Positions 1 through 9,028 of a stretch of 64,000 bases of DNA are shown here, piece by piece; the first letter of the stretch is position 1; every line of letters begins with the position of its first letter. The notes beneath the pieces are model-generated. The model made no database searches. It saw only the letters and a list, made by a program, of their open reading frames with translations, and was not told the DNA's origin. Position numbers and translations under genes: made by a program. The stretch covers positions 38,192 to 102,191 of the forward strand of contig CAJTIM010000016.1 in the NCBI GenBank assembly GCA_910576325.1, written 5' to 3'. The DNA is from Clostridia bacterium. Lineage in GTDB: Bacteria > Bacillota > Clostridia > Lachnospirales > Lachnospiraceae.

Positions 1-754
1 ACTGCTTACGGTAGACCCGGGCAATGATTCCAACACTCAGATCGATCAGATTGAGGACTTGATTTCCAGAGGCGTTGAGATTATGTTTGTAAATCCGGTA
101 GATGCGGACGGCATTATTCCGGCGCTGGATGCACTGAAGGAAGCAGACATTCCGATGTTCGGCTTTGACACCCAGGTTGGCGATATGAGCTATCTGGTAT
201 CCTATGCAGGCTCCGACAACTACAATGCAGGCTATGTATGCGGCGAGGATCTGGCAAAGAAGGTTCCCGAGGGCGGTGACATTCTGGTGCTTGACTCTCC
301 GACCATGCAGTCCGTAACTGACAGAACCGACGGCTTTTTGAAGGCTATCGAGGATTCCGGCGTAACCTTCAATATAGTAGGACAGCAGGATGCCCAGGGA
401 AATCAGCAGGTGGCAAATGAGAAGGCAACTGACCTTCTGACCGCTCATCCTGATGTAGTAGCTATCTTCGGCGGCAACGATCCCACGGCTCTCGGTGCAT
501 ACGCAGCGGCAGACGCAGCCGGCGTAACCCCGCTTATCTACGGTGTGGACGGTTCTCCTGACGTGAAGAAGCTTCTTGAGGACACCATACTGGAAGGTAC
601 GGGAGCACAGTCTCCCATCACCATCGGCAAGACCATTGCCGAGACCGCATACGAGTGGCTGGACGGCAAGGAAGTAGAAGCCTTTATCCCCATTGAGACT
701 TTCCTTATCACCTCTGACAATGTAGGCGACTACGGTCTGGACGGATGGCAGTAA
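1..754 (+). CDS. Sugar ABC transporter substrate-binding protein (RbsB-like), 5' truncated
   Basis: The reading frame is open from base 2 to the stop at 752-754, so the N-terminus, including any signal peptide, lies outside the window. What remains is the periplasmic-binding-protein type I fold seen in ribose/galactose binders, with segments such as VNPVDADG, FGFDTQ, FGGNDPTALGAYAAAD and YGVDGSPD. It should capture a sugar outside the cell and deliver it to the ATPase and permease encoded next. A second gene at 3439-4395 is a close paralogue with the same GGNDP, YGxDGSPD and C-terminal DGWQ/NGWQ elements. The actual sugar cannot be read from the sequence. Confidence 0.9.
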   Translation, partial: LLTVDPGNDSNTQIDQIEDLISRGVEIMFVNPVDADGIIPALDALKEADIPMFGFDTQVGDMSYLVSYAGSDNYNAGYVCGEDLAKKVPEGGDILVLDSPTMQSVTDRTDGFLKAIEDSGVTFNIVGQQDAQGNQQVANEKATDLLTAHPDVVAIFGGNDPTALGAYAAADAAGVTPLIYGVDGSPDVKKLLEDTILEGTGAQSPITIGKTIAETAYEWLDGKEVEAFIPIETFLITSDNVGDYGLDGWQ

Positions 755-812
755 GAAGAAGGCGGCAAAACGCTGATAAGAAATTGAGTGACTGATAAAA
801 CAGGAAAAAAGA

Positions 813-846
813 GGGCTTTGGTCCATAGACGGAGCAAAGCCCTTTT
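813..846 (+). terminator. Hairpin with T run between binding-protein and ATPase genes
   Basis: GGGCTTTG (813-820) pairs with CAAAGCCC (835-842) and is followed by TTTT. It lies inside an otherwise co-directional transporter operon, so it probably acts as a partial terminator or an mRNA-stabilising hairpin that keeps the binding protein more abundant than the ATPase and permease. The second sugar operon has a similar hairpin at the equivalent position (11286-11328). Confidence 0.7.
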
Positions 847-900
847 GCCAAGTATTCTATTTCCGATGTGATAGTTTTAAAAGACAGGTGGTGGCGATGC

Positions 901-2385
901 GTGAGTGAACAGTATTTACTTGAAATGAAAGGAATCCATAAATCCTTCCCCGGTGTCAAGGCCCTTCAGAATGTAGGTCTGCAGTTAAAGGCCGGAGAAG
1001 TACATGCGCTTCTGGGGGAGAACGGCGCCGGTAAATCCACTCTGATTAAAGTACTGGGTGGTATTTACCATGCAGAAGAGGGAGAGATCTACATAGACGG
1101 CCAAAAGGCGGCCATCAACGGTGTTGTGGCGGCACGGGAGGCGGGCATTTCCATAGTGCACCAGGAACTGGTTCTGGTTCCCTATATGACCGTTGCCGAG
1201 AATATTTTTCTGGGCCGCGAGCCGGGAAGCAAAATGAATATTAACCGTAAGCAGATGACAGAGGAAGCACAGAAGCTTATGGATACGTATGAGATGAACA
1301 TCAATGCGGATACGCTGGTGGAACATCTGACCATTGCGCAGCAGCAGATGGTTGAGATTGTAAAGGCAATCTCCTTTAATTCTAAAATTTTGGTTATGGA
1401 TGAGCCGACCTCATCCATCTCGGACAAGGAAGTGGGCTTCCTGTTTGAGACTATGCGTGCCCTTACGAAAAAAGGCGTGGGCATTATCTATATTTCTCAT
1501 AAAATGAGTGAACTGGAAGAGATTTGTGATCGGGTAACTGTCATGCGTGACGGGGAGACCGTCGGAACCAAGGTGGTGAAGGAGACGACAAAGGATGAAC
1601 TCATTGCCATGATGGTTGGGCGGGAGCTGACCAATTATTATACACGGGATTATCTGGAGCCGGGGGAGGTAGTGCTTAAGTGTGAGCACATTTCAGATAA
1701 TAAGATGGCAAAGGATGCCACCTTTGAACTTCGAAGGGGAGAGATTATCGGCTTTGCAGGATTGGTGGGTGCGGGAAGAAGCGAGACCATGAAGGCAGTA
1801 TTCGGGCTGGCAGACCATATGTCCGGCGAGGTCTTTGTGGAGGGCCGGAAGGTGCAGATTAAATCTCCCATAGACGCGTTAAAATACGGAATCGCTCTGG
1901 TTCCCGAGAGCCGGAAGGAGGAAGGACTCTACAAGGTGCAGAGCGTGCGCTTTAATTCCACCATTGAGGTTCTTTCCCAATTTATCAAAAATCTGAGGGT
2001 GAATGTGAAAAAGGAGGAAGAGATCACTCAGAAATACATTGATATGATGGGAACAAAGACACCGAGCCAGGAGCAGATTATCGGCAATCTCTCCGGCGGA
2101 AATCAGCAGAAGGTTATGATCGGACGCTGGCTTGCCACAGCTCCCAAAATTTTAATCCTGGATGAGCCTACCCGCGGCGTGGATGTAGGCGCAAAGGCGG
2201 AAATTTACGGGATTATGAACGAACTGGTAAAACAGGGAATGTCTATCATTATGATTTCATCCGAGCTGCCGGAAATTATCAATATGAGCGACCGGATTTA
2301 TGTTATGAATGAGGGCCGTGTTACCGGATGCCTGGATCATGCGGACGTTACTCAGGAAAAGATCATGCAGCTTGCGGCAAAGTAA
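901..2385 (+). CDS. Sugar ABC transporter ATP-binding protein (MglA/RbsA type)
   Basis: This is a 494-residue protein with two tandem ABC ATPase domains, as in carbohydrate importers of the CUT2 class. The first domain has Walker A GENGAGKST and a degenerate signature region (LTIAQQQ). The second has LSGGNQQK, then Walker B LILDEPTRGVDVGAK. It powers uptake through the permease encoded 24 bases downstream. The frame is open back to a GTG at 868, but the GTG at 901 is preferred because AGGTGG at 886-891 is well spaced and the product then starts with the usual short N-terminus before the first nucleotide-binding domain. Substrate not determinable. Confidence 0.92.
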   Translation: MSEQYLLEMKGIHKSFPGVKALQNVGLQLKAGEVHALLGENGAGKSTLIKVLGGIYHAEEGEIYIDGQKAAINGVVAAREAGISIVHQELVLVPYMTVAENIFLGREPGSKMNINRKQMTEEAQKLMDTYEMNINADTLVEHLTIAQQQMVEIVKAISFNSKILVMDEPTSSISDKEVGFLFETMRALTKKGVGIIYISHKMSELEEICDRVTVMRDGETVGTKVVKETTKDELIAMMVGRELTNYYTRDYLEPGEVVLKCEHISDNKMAKDATFELRRGEIIGFAGLVGAGRSETMKAVFGLADHMSGEVFVEGRKVQIKSPIDALKYGIALVPESRKEEGLYKVQSVRFNSTIEVLSQFIKNLRVNVKKEEEITQKYIDMMGTKTPSQEQIIGNLSGGNQQKVMIGRWLATAPKILILDEPTRGVDVGAKAEIYGIMNELVKQGMSIIMISSELPEIINMSDRIYVMNEGRVTGCLDHADVTQEKIMQLAAK

Positions 2386-2409
2386 GAGCGAAGTGAAGGA
2401 GGAGAAGCT

Positions 2410-3381
2410 ATGGCAGCCAGATTAAAGAATGGAATTGTCAGATATTTCAAGGATAATATTGGTATTATAATTGCATTGTTGGTAATGTGTATTTTTTTGG
2501 TTGTGTTCCCCACCACAAGGGCTACATTTCTGACGCCGAAGAATGTGTTCAATATTCTTCGTCAGAACGCATCCAATTTATTTTTAGCCACTGGTATGAC
2601 TATGGTCATTATCTTAGGAGGCATTGAACTTTCGGTTGGTTCTGTGATTGCACTTTCCGGCGTTGTGGCGGCAGGCTGCGTGATCAATTTCGGCCTTCCC
2701 GAGATTGTGGGATTTCTTGCGGCTATCGGCGTGGGAGCGCTTGTAGGTATGTTCAACGGCTTTGTCATCTGCAAGACGGATATTCCGCCTTTTATTGTGA
2801 CCCTGGCATCTATGAACATTACCAAAGGAATCGCCCTGGTGCTTACCGGAGGCTCTCCCATCCGCTGTATGACAGATACATTCAAGTTTCCGGGAGCCGG
2901 CTATGTTGGCCCGGTGCCGACGCCTGTCATTTTGATGATTATTGTATTTATCATCGCGGCGTTTATGATTAATCGGACACAGCTGGGACGACATATCTAT
3001 GCGGTGGGCGGCAACGCACAGGCGGCAAAATTTTCCGGTATCAATGTGCAGAAGGTAAAATTTATTGTTTACACCTACACGGGCATTATGTCCGGTATTG
3101 CAGGCCTGGTGGTTGCTTCCCGTCTGTATTCCGGCCAGCCCACGGCAGGAGACGGCGCAGAGATGGATGCCATTGCGGCGGTAGTGGTAGGTGGTACTTC
3201 CATGAGCGGCGGTTCCGGGCGTCTCGGCGGCACTTTGATCGGCGTTCTGATCATCGGCGTACTGAACAACGGCCTGAACCTGTTAGGAGTAGATTCCAAC
3301 TGGCAGTATATCGTTAAGGGCTTGGTTATCCTTCTTGCGGTATATGTAGACTTCATCCGGAATAAAAAGGCAGGAAGATAA
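2410..3381 (+). CDS. Sugar ABC transporter permease (RbsC/MglC type)
   Basis: This 323-residue integral membrane protein of the CUT2 permease family has about eight to ten hydrophobic segments. Family hallmarks include TGMTMVIILGGIELSVGS near residue 60, the GG(N)AxAAKFSGI segment in the middle and the GGTSMSGGSGRLGGT loop near the C-terminus, which contacts the ATPase. The gene has a strong GGAGG ribosome binding site and sits 24 bases behind the ATPase gene, so the two are co-transcribed. It would form the homodimeric sugar channel of the transporter. Confidence 0.92.
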   Translation: MAARLKNGIVRYFKDNIGIIIALLVMCIFLVVFPTTRATFLTPKNVFNILRQNASNLFLATGMTMVIILGGIELSVGSVIALSGVVAAGCVINFGLPEIVGFLAAIGVGALVGMFNGFVICKTDIPPFIVTLASMNITKGIALVLTGGSPIRCMTDTFKFPGAGYVGPVPTPVILMIIVFIIAAFMINRTQLGRHIYAVGGNAQAAKFSGINVQKVKFIVYTYTGIMSGIAGLVVASRLYSGQPTAGDGAEMDAIAAVVVGGTSMSGGSGRLGGTLIGVLIIGVLNNGLNLLGVDSNWQYIVKGLVILLAVYVDFIRNKKAGR

Positions 3382-3438
3382 AAAGTACCGATTTATACCA
3401 AAAGTCTCTGCGGCCTTCCGGCCAAGGAGGCTTTTGTA

Positions 3439-4395
3439 ATGGAGAAGAAGATGAAAAAAAGTACTTTAGCAATTGGATTTCTGGTTGGATTTTGCATCTT
3501 GACAGGCTGCGGGATGATGCGGGACAATAAAGAAGAGCATACTCCCCGGGTTTTCGGCGCCACCTATATGACCAGGAACAATCCGTACTTTGACGTGCTC
3601 CATGAAGCCATAGAGGAGGGTGTCTCCGGAAACGGGGATATTCTCATATCCAGAGACCCAAACCAAGATCAGGAAAGGCAGAATGCCCAGATCATGGAGA
3701 TGATTGAGGAAGGGATCGAAGTGCTCTTTTTAAATCCGGTGGACTGGGAGAAGGTGGAGCCTGCCCTGGAGGCATGCCGGGAGGCCGGCGTTGTGGTGAT
3801 TAACGTGGATACTGTCGTAAAGGACAGGGAATATGTGGTTACTGTCATTGAGACAGACAACTATCGGGCCGGCGTTCTCTGCGCAGAGGACATGATGAAG
3901 AGAGTGGACAGCGCGCGGATTGTGATCATAGACAATCCCATACAGACCTCAATTACAAACCGCGTCCGGGGCTTTCTGGATACCATTGAGGGAAATGACA
4001 GCTACCAGGTGGTGTATACCCAGGCAGGAGCGGGAGAATTTGAGGTGTCGGCGGATGTGATAGGGGAATTTCTCAAAAAGGATATGGAGTTTAATGTCGT
4101 ACTGGGAGGAAACGATCCAAGCGCCCTGGGAGCTTTGGCAGCCCTGCAGCAATATCACAGAGAGGAAGGGGTTTTGATCTACGGGATTGACGGCTCGCCG
4201 GATTTTAAGGCCATGTTAGAGCTTGGAGCCGTGTCGGGAACCAGCGCTCAGAGCCCCAAGACTATTGGCGAGGTAGCAGTAAAGAAGGCTTATGATTATC
4301 TGAATGGGGCGGAAATCGAACCCTATATCAGCATTGAGCCTTACATGATTACCAGGGAAAACCTAAACGCCTATGAAATTAATGGCTGGCAATAA
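3439..4395 (+). CDS. Second sugar-binding lipoprotein, paralogue of the operon's first binding protein
   Basis: This 318-residue protein starts with a lipoprotein signal (hydrophobic stretch, then lipobox LTGC at about residues 22-25), so it should be anchored outside the membrane. The mature part is a type I periplasmic-binding fold and closely resembles the protein at 1-754 (FLNPVDWEKVEPAL, GGNDPSALGA, YGIDGSPDFKAML, SAQSPKTIGE, ending NGWQ). It follows the permease and precedes a histidine kinase, so it may serve the sensor rather than, or as well as, the transporter; that role is inference. AAGGAGG lies just before the ATG. Confidence 0.88.
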   Translation: MEKKMKKSTLAIGFLVGFCILTGCGMMRDNKEEHTPRVFGATYMTRNNPYFDVLHEAIEEGVSGNGDILISRDPNQDQERQNAQIMEMIEEGIEVLFLNPVDWEKVEPALEACREAGVVVINVDTVVKDREYVVTVIETDNYRAGVLCAEDMMKRVDSARIVIIDNPIQTSITNRVRGFLDTIEGNDSYQVVYTQAGAGEFEVSADVIGEFLKKDMEFNVVLGGNDPSALGALAALQQYHREEGVLIYGIDGSPDFKAMLELGAVSGTSAQSPKTIGEVAVKKAYDYLNGAEIEPYISIEPYMITRENLNAYEINGWQ

Positions 4396-4625
4396 AACAG
4401 CAAGGCCCGGACAGCACATAGAAGGATTTACGGACGCATGTATTAAGCGGCCGGAAATTCTTCTCAGAGGGATGTGCGGTCGGGGGCTTGCGGAACTGGA
4501 ATAGAAGGCAATAAAACAGCAAGGCCCGGACAGCACATAGAAGGATTTACGGACGCATGTATTAAGCGGCCGGAAATTCTTCTCAGAGGGATGTGCGGCC
4601 CGGGGCTTGCGGAACCGGAATAATA
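4388..4625 (+). repeat. Tandem 119-bp duplication carrying two copies of hairpin element A
   Basis: Two nearly identical units (4388-4506 and about 4507-4625) lie between the lipoprotein and histidine kinase genes. The second unit even repeats the end of the lipoprotein coding sequence (GGCAATAA). In unit 1 an outer stem (4400-4419 with 4472-4491, 17 of 20 positions paired) encloses an inner hairpin around GGATTTACGG...CCGGAAATTC and is followed directly by GGAACTGGAATA. Unit 2 ends in GGAACCGGAATA a few bases before the kinase start. This is one member of the family described in the findings. Confidence 0.85.
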
Positions 4626-4628
4626 ATT

Positions 4629-5942
4629 ATGAGTGACAGTAAAGAACGCTTTGTAACGCTGCTTCAGGGAGCAATGCTGATTTTAAATGTTTTTTGTGTT
4701 GTGGCTATCTGTGTGCTTATCTATGTGACAACCAGAAAAATTATCGGCAATTATGATGCCCGGGAGTTTTTAAATGCGATAGATTCTTTTCCGGAAAATC
4801 CCCAAAATGATATGATTATCTGCATGGGCTTTATGGGAGTTCTCATACTGACCTTTCTGGTACGTCATCTCTGGAGGGAGATCCCGAACAAATGGAATGT
4901 GGCGACATTGATTCTGGATATGCTCGCGTGCAGCGTTGTGATTTATCTGCTGGACTTTAACTACAAGGGGCTGCTGCTTCTAGTCTTTGCCAGCGTGATT
5001 GCCTATGTAAAGGACGGCAAGATGAAGCTGGCCTTTGTAGCAATGGCAATTGCGGGCTATCTGGTGGCGGATTATGAGCTGCTGTCTATCTATATGCGGC
5101 TTTACAATATTTCCGATTATATTCAGTACTACTCTTACAATACGCAGCAGTATCTTTTCAGCATCTACAACATACTGCTGTCTCTGAATATTATTTTGTT
5201 TATTGTCTACTGTGTCTATGTGATCAATGTCCAGCGCGGTACCATCGAAGAGGTCAACCGACTTTACCATGAGCTGCAGACAGCCAATGAGCAGCTTCAG
5301 GAGTATGCGGATGTGACGGAGCACATGGCGCAGACAAAGGAGAGAAACCGCCTGGCCAGGGAGATTCACGACACCTTGGGACATACGCTTACGGGGATTG
5401 TTACCGGGCTGGACGCATGTCTGGCTTTGATTGACGTATCGCCGGAGCAGACAAGAAAGCAGCTGGCTCTGCTTTCAAAGGCAGGCAGGGAGGGAATCCA
5501 GGATATCCGGAGATCGGTGAATGAGCTTCGGCCGGATTCCCTGGAGCGTCTGAGCCTGGAGGTGGCTATCCGGAAGATGGTTACGGATATGAGCAAGGTT
5601 TCCGATGTCCGGATTCATTTTAAAACCGGGGAGAAGCATCTCAAATTTGATGAGGATGAGGAAAATGCCATCTACCGTGTGGTGCAGGAGAGCATTACCA
5701 ACGCAGTCCGCCACGGGAAGGCAAAGGAGATCTGGATTACGCTGGAACGGATCGAAGGGGAGATGCTTCTGACAATCCGTGACAACGGAATCGGCTGCAA
5801 AGAGATGAAGAGCGGATTTGGAACAAAGCATATGAAAGAAAGAATCGAAATGCTGCGTGGAACGGTGACCTTTGACGGGCAGCGCCAGGGATTTACCGTA
5901 ACTGCGCATATACCGATTCGCTGGGGGGAGAGCTATGATTAA
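4629..5942 (+). CDS. Membrane sensor histidine kinase (HisKA_3 / LiaS-DesK type)
   Basis: This is a 437-residue kinase. About six to seven membrane helices occupy roughly residues 10-205 with almost no extracellular loop, followed by a coiled-coil linker, a HisKA_3 dimerisation domain (phospho-acceptor His in REIHDTLGHTLTG) and a HATPase_c domain (N box ESITNAVRHG, G1 box DNGIGC). It should phosphorylate the response regulator whose gene overlaps its 3' end by 8 bases. With no extracellular sensor domain, input may come from the flanking binding proteins or from the membrane. The frame extends upstream to 4593, but ATG 4629 avoids translating the repeat. No good ribosome binding site is visible, so the start is uncertain. 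Confidence 0.9.
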   Translation: MSDSKERFVTLLQGAMLILNVFCVVAICVLIYVTTRKIIGNYDAREFLNAIDSFPENPQNDMIICMGFMGVLILTFLVRHLWREIPNKWNVATLILDMLACSVVIYLLDFNYKGLLLLVFASVIAYVKDGKMKLAFVAMAIAGYLVADYELLSIYMRLYNISDYIQYYSYNTQQYLFSIYNILLSLNIILFIVYCVYVINVQRGTIEEVNRLYHELQTANEQLQEYADVTEHMAQTKERNRLAREIHDTLGHTLTGIVTGLDACLALIDVSPEQTRKQLALLSKAGREGIQDIRRSVNELRPDSLERLSLEVAIRKMVTDMSKVSDVRIHFKTGEKHLKFDEDEENAIYRVVQESITNAVRHGKAKEIWITLERIEGEMLLTIRDNGIGCKEMKSGFGTKHMKERIEMLRGTVTFDGQRQGFTVTAHIPIRWGESYD

Positions 5943-6606
5943 AGTTTTGATTGCAGATGACCAGGAGCTGATTCGGCAGAGTCTTCAGATTGTACTGGAC
6001 AGCAAGGAAGGACTTGAGGTAACGGATGTGGCGGCGGACGGACAGGAGGTGATCCGGTGCGTCCGGAAGCAGAAGCCGGATGTGGTGCTGATGGATATCC
6101 GGATGCCCAAGATGGACGGTGTTCAGTGTACAAAGATTATCAAGGAGAATTATCCGCAGATTAAAATTATCATTCTTACTACCTTTGATGATGATGAGTA
6201 TGTGTATAATGCGCTGAAATTCGGCGCCAGCGGTTATCTTTTAAAGGGTGTTTCAATGGATGAACTCGAGAATGCCATTCGGACGGTATACGGCGGCCGG
6301 GCCATGATTAACCCGGATATTGCCACAAAGGTGCTGCGCCTGTTTTCCCGGATGGCCCAGGGAGATTATACGATTCCCGTGGGAAATAAGGGAGTGAAGG
6401 AGCTGACAAAGACGGAATGGAAAATTATTGCCCAGGTGGGGACCGGAGCGGCGAACAAGGAGATTGCGGATACTCTGAATCTGTCAGACGGAACGGTAAG
6501 GAACTATCTGAGCACTATTTTAAATAAATTGGATTTAAGGGATCGCACCCAGTTAGCTATCTGGGCGGTGCAGACGAATGCGGCGAAGCAGGCGCCGGAG
6601 GACTGA
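5935..6606 (+). CDS. NarL/LuxR-family response regulator
   Basis: This 223-residue protein has an N-terminal receiver domain (acidic pocket near ADD, phospho-acceptor Asp in VVLMDIRMPKMDG, conserved Thr in ILTTFDDD and Lys in GYLLKGV) and a C-terminal LuxR/GerE helix-turn-helix (ELTKTEWKI..., NKEIADTLNLSDGTVRNYL). It overlaps the kinase gene by 8 bases, so translation is coupled. The adjacent sugar-binding genes suggest it activates sugar transport genes, probably this operon. That target is inference. Confidence 0.92.
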   Translation: MIKVLIADDQELIRQSLQIVLDSKEGLEVTDVAADGQEVIRCVRKQKPDVVLMDIRMPKMDGVQCTKIIKENYPQIKIIILTTFDDDEYVYNALKFGASGYLLKGVSMDELENAIRTVYGGRAMINPDIATKVLRLFSRMAQGDYTIPVGNKGVKELTKTEWKIIAQVGTGAANKEIADTLNLSDGTVRNYLSTILNKLDLRDRTQLAIWAVQTNAAKQAPED

Positions 6607-6657
6607 AAGGCAGGGGCGGACAGGGCTGCTGCAGGATAAGGCGGCAGCCTCCGGGAG

Positions 6658-7983
6658 ATGAAGATGGGGAATATAAAGGTTTATAAAAAAGTGTGGATAG
6701 GCCTGGCGGCTTTGCTGTGTGCCGCGGCACTGCTGATTGTCCAAAACAGTAGGAAGAAGGAGATTGTTCTGGAATTCGGTATGTTTACAGGAAGCAATTG
6801 GGATGTGGCAACGGCCAACAGCTTTGTACTCATTGATAAGGCAATTGCCCGCTTTGAGGCGGAGCATCCGGGGGTCCGTATCCACTATTACAGCGGTGTT
6901 TTAAAGGAGGATTATTCCGAGTGGTTTTCCCGAAAGCTTTTGGTGGGCAGGGAGCCGGATGTGTTTATGGTCCTGGGGACGGATTTTAATCAGTTCTCTT
7001 CTCTTGGGGTGATGAAGAATCTGGATGAGCTTATAGAACGGGATGCGGCCTTTGAGCCGGACCGCTATTTCTCCAGCGCTTTTTGTACGGGGCAGTATGG
7101 AGGCATTCAGTATGCCTTGCCCTATGAGACGGTGCCTACGCTGATGTTTGTCAATAAGACGCTTCTTACCAAGGAAGGTATTGCCATGCCGGATCAGGAC
7201 TGGACATGGGAGGATCTCTTTGCTATCTGCGAGAAGGTTACGAAGGATACCAACGGAGACGGCGTTCCGGATCAGTTCGGAATTTTTAATTACGATTGGA
7301 AGGACGCGGTCTGTTCTAATGGAGGGGAAATCTTTGATTCGGACGGAACCCAGGGGTATTTTACGGATGAACGCCTGGTAGAGTCAGTGAAATATATCCG
7401 GCAGCTCAATGAGCTGAACCAGGGTCAGAAGGTGGTTCAGGAGGATTTTAACAACGGCAATGTGGCATTTATGCCGCTGACCTTTGCGGAATACCGGACT
7501 TACAAGACTTATCCCTACAAAATCAAGCGGTATGCCAACTTCCAGTGGGACTGCATAACCATGCCGGCGGGAACCAAGGGCGATAACCTTTCCCAGGTGG
7601 AGACTCTTTTAATGGGTATCAGCTCCAGCACCGGGGAAGAGGAGCTGGCATGGGAGTTTCTGAAGCTTCTGACCTATGACGAGGAGCTTCAGACAGAGAT
7701 TTTCCGCTATTCTCAGGGAGCCTCGGTCCTCAAGGCCGTCACCCAGTCAAGCGAAATGGAAAGCATAGTCCAGGAGGATATGGAGGAAGGCGATACGGTT
7801 ATCAGCGGGAGGCTTCTGGGCCGGGTTATTGAGGAGGGGCATATTGAACCCCAGTTTAAACGATATGAACAGGCCATAGCTCTGGCGGACAGCGAGATCA
7901 GCAATATTCTGGAAAATGACAAAACGGTAGACAGCAGTCTGAAAATACTTCAAAGAACCATCAATAATTATCTCAGGCAGTAG
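6658..7983 (+). CDS. Orphan family-1 extracellular solute-binding protein
   Basis: This 441-residue protein has an N-terminal hydrophobic segment (about residues 10-27) without an obvious lipobox cysteine, so it may be a membrane-anchored rather than lipid-anchored binder. The rest is a family-1 solute-binding fold typical of oligosaccharide binders (segments RFEAEHPGV, PYETVPTLMFVNKTL, TKDTNGDGVPDQFG, FMPLTFAEY). No matching permease genes are nearby; it follows the kinase/regulator pair by 51 bases. A sensory role, presenting ligand to the kinase, is a reasonable inference, but sharing a distant permease is also possible. Confidence 0.82.
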   Translation: MKMGNIKVYKKVWIGLAALLCAAALLIVQNSRKKEIVLEFGMFTGSNWDVATANSFVLIDKAIARFEAEHPGVRIHYYSGVLKEDYSEWFSRKLLVGREPDVFMVLGTDFNQFSSLGVMKNLDELIERDAAFEPDRYFSSAFCTGQYGGIQYALPYETVPTLMFVNKTLLTKEGIAMPDQDWTWEDLFAICEKVTKDTNGDGVPDQFGIFNYDWKDAVCSNGGEIFDSDGTQGYFTDERLVESVKYIRQLNELNQGQKVVQEDFNNGNVAFMPLTFAEYRTYKTYPYKIKRYANFQWDCITMPAGTKGDNLSQVETLLMGISSSTGEEELAWEFLKLLTYDEELQTEIFRYSQGASVLKAVTQSSEMESIVQEDMEEGDTVISGRLLGRVIEEGHIEPQFKRYEQAIALADSEISNILENDKTVDSSLKILQRTINNYLRQ

Positions 7984-8003
7984 GCCCGTTTCGGATCTCT
8001 GCA

Positions 8004-8050
8004 AAAATCCGGCTCAAAGCCTTTAAATCGGGGCTTTGAGCCGATTTGTC
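8004..8050 (+). terminator. Rho-independent terminator after the binding-protein gene
   Basis: CGGCTCAAAGCC (8010-8021) and GGCTTTGAGCCG (8032-8043) form a 12-bp stem flanked by AAATC/GATTT, which can lengthen it. It ends the sugar/two-component operon ahead of the fic promoter. Confidence 0.8.
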
Positions 8051-8066
8051 CGCACAGGTTATTTTA

Positions 8067-8095
8067 TTGACTTGTGCATAATAGCAGCATATAAT
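8067..8095 (+). promoter_or_regulatory. Vegetative promoter of the fic gene
   Basis: TTGACT (8067-8072), a 17-base spacer, then TATAAT (8090-8095): a near-consensus sigma-A promoter about 50 bases before the fic start codon. Confidence 0.75.
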
Positions 8096-8143
8096 ATAGG
8101 TACAAGAAACAGTATGTTTTTAGATACGAAAAAGAGGTGTGTT

Positions 8144-8893
8144 ATGACTGCAGCAAAGCAGATGGATGTAAGGGCAAGTATAAATTTCCTTCTGGAAAGA
8201 TTTAAAATAGAAAGAGAGAGGTTTGACAGATCCGGCGTGTATGCATATACGCAGCGTTTACTTGCCTATAATTCAAATAAAATTGAGGGGAGCACGCTTA
8301 CTGAGGAACAAACTGCTTCTCTGTTTGATCATGGGACACTTCCAAAATCAGATGATTATTACAGAGCAAAGGATGTAGAGGAAATGAATGGCCATTTCCT
8401 AATGTTTAATAAGATGTTGGATACATTGGACGAGCCATTATCACAAGAACTGATAAAGCAATTTCATTATGAGTTAAAATCCGGAGTTTTTGAAGATCGT
8501 GCTAATGGATATGCTATTGGTGATTATAAGCAGCGTCCTAATATGATTGGCATGTATCAGACCGTAAGGCCGGAAAATGTCAGTCAGGAAATGTATTTAT
8601 TAATGGATTGGTATAATGCTCAGGATATCAATATTTCCGTATTGGCTGAGTTTCATGCCAGATACGAGAGTATTCATCCTTTCCAAGACGGGAATGGCAG
8701 GACAGGCAGACTGATTCTTTTCAGAGAGTGTATGAAGAATGGTATCGTGCCGGTTGTGGTTGAAGATGCAAATAGAAATGAGTATCTGGAGGCTCTAAAA
8801 GAATATAGGGAAGAAGAAAAAACGGATAAGCTGGTTAGTTTGTTTGAAAAAGAGCAGCACTTCTATTTTGAAAAGTGTAACTATTTTATGTAG
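8144..8893 (+). CDS. Fic-domain protein, class II (N-terminal inhibitory motif)
   Basis: This 249-residue protein carries the Fic core motif HPFQDGNGRTGR (family consensus HPFxDGNGRxxR), so it should transfer AMP or another nucleotide moiety to a protein hydroxyl. Near residue 45 it has SNKIEGS, which fits the (S/T)xxxE(G/N) autoinhibitory helix of class II Fic proteins; the enzyme is therefore probably self-restrained and needs no separate antitoxin. The frame extends to 8036, but ATG 8144 follows AGAGGTG and begins where Fic homology would start. The gene is visibly more AT-rich than its neighbours and has its own promoter, suggesting acquisition. The target protein is unknown. Confidence 0.9.
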   Translation: MTAAKQMDVRASINFLLERFKIERERFDRSGVYAYTQRLLAYNSNKIEGSTLTEEQTASLFDHGTLPKSDDYYRAKDVEEMNGHFLMFNKMLDTLDEPLSQELIKQFHYELKSGVFEDRANGYAIGDYKQRPNMIGMYQTVRPENVSQEMYLLMDWYNAQDINISVLAEFHARYESIHPFQDGNGRTGRLILFRECMKNGIVPVVVEDANRNEYLEALKEYREEEKTDKLVSLFEKEQHFYFEKCNYFM

Positions 8894-8986
8894 GGCGGAT
8901 TGGAGATTCTATTATAATGGTGATAGAAAAGTTGGAAGTAATGCAATTAATAATGAAATAAATTTTACGAAAGCAGAAAAAACATA

Positions 8987-9015
8987 TTGACAAAGGAATG
9001 GTGAAAGTATATGAT
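8987..9015 (+). promoter_or_regulatory. Vegetative promoter of the lacI-sugar operon
   Basis: TTGACA (8987-8992), 17-base spacer, TATGAT (9010-9015). The -35 box is perfect and the spacing ideal. It would yield a leader of about 215 nt before the LacI-family gene. Confidence 0.75.
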
Positions 9016-9028
9016 TACAGTAGAAACT

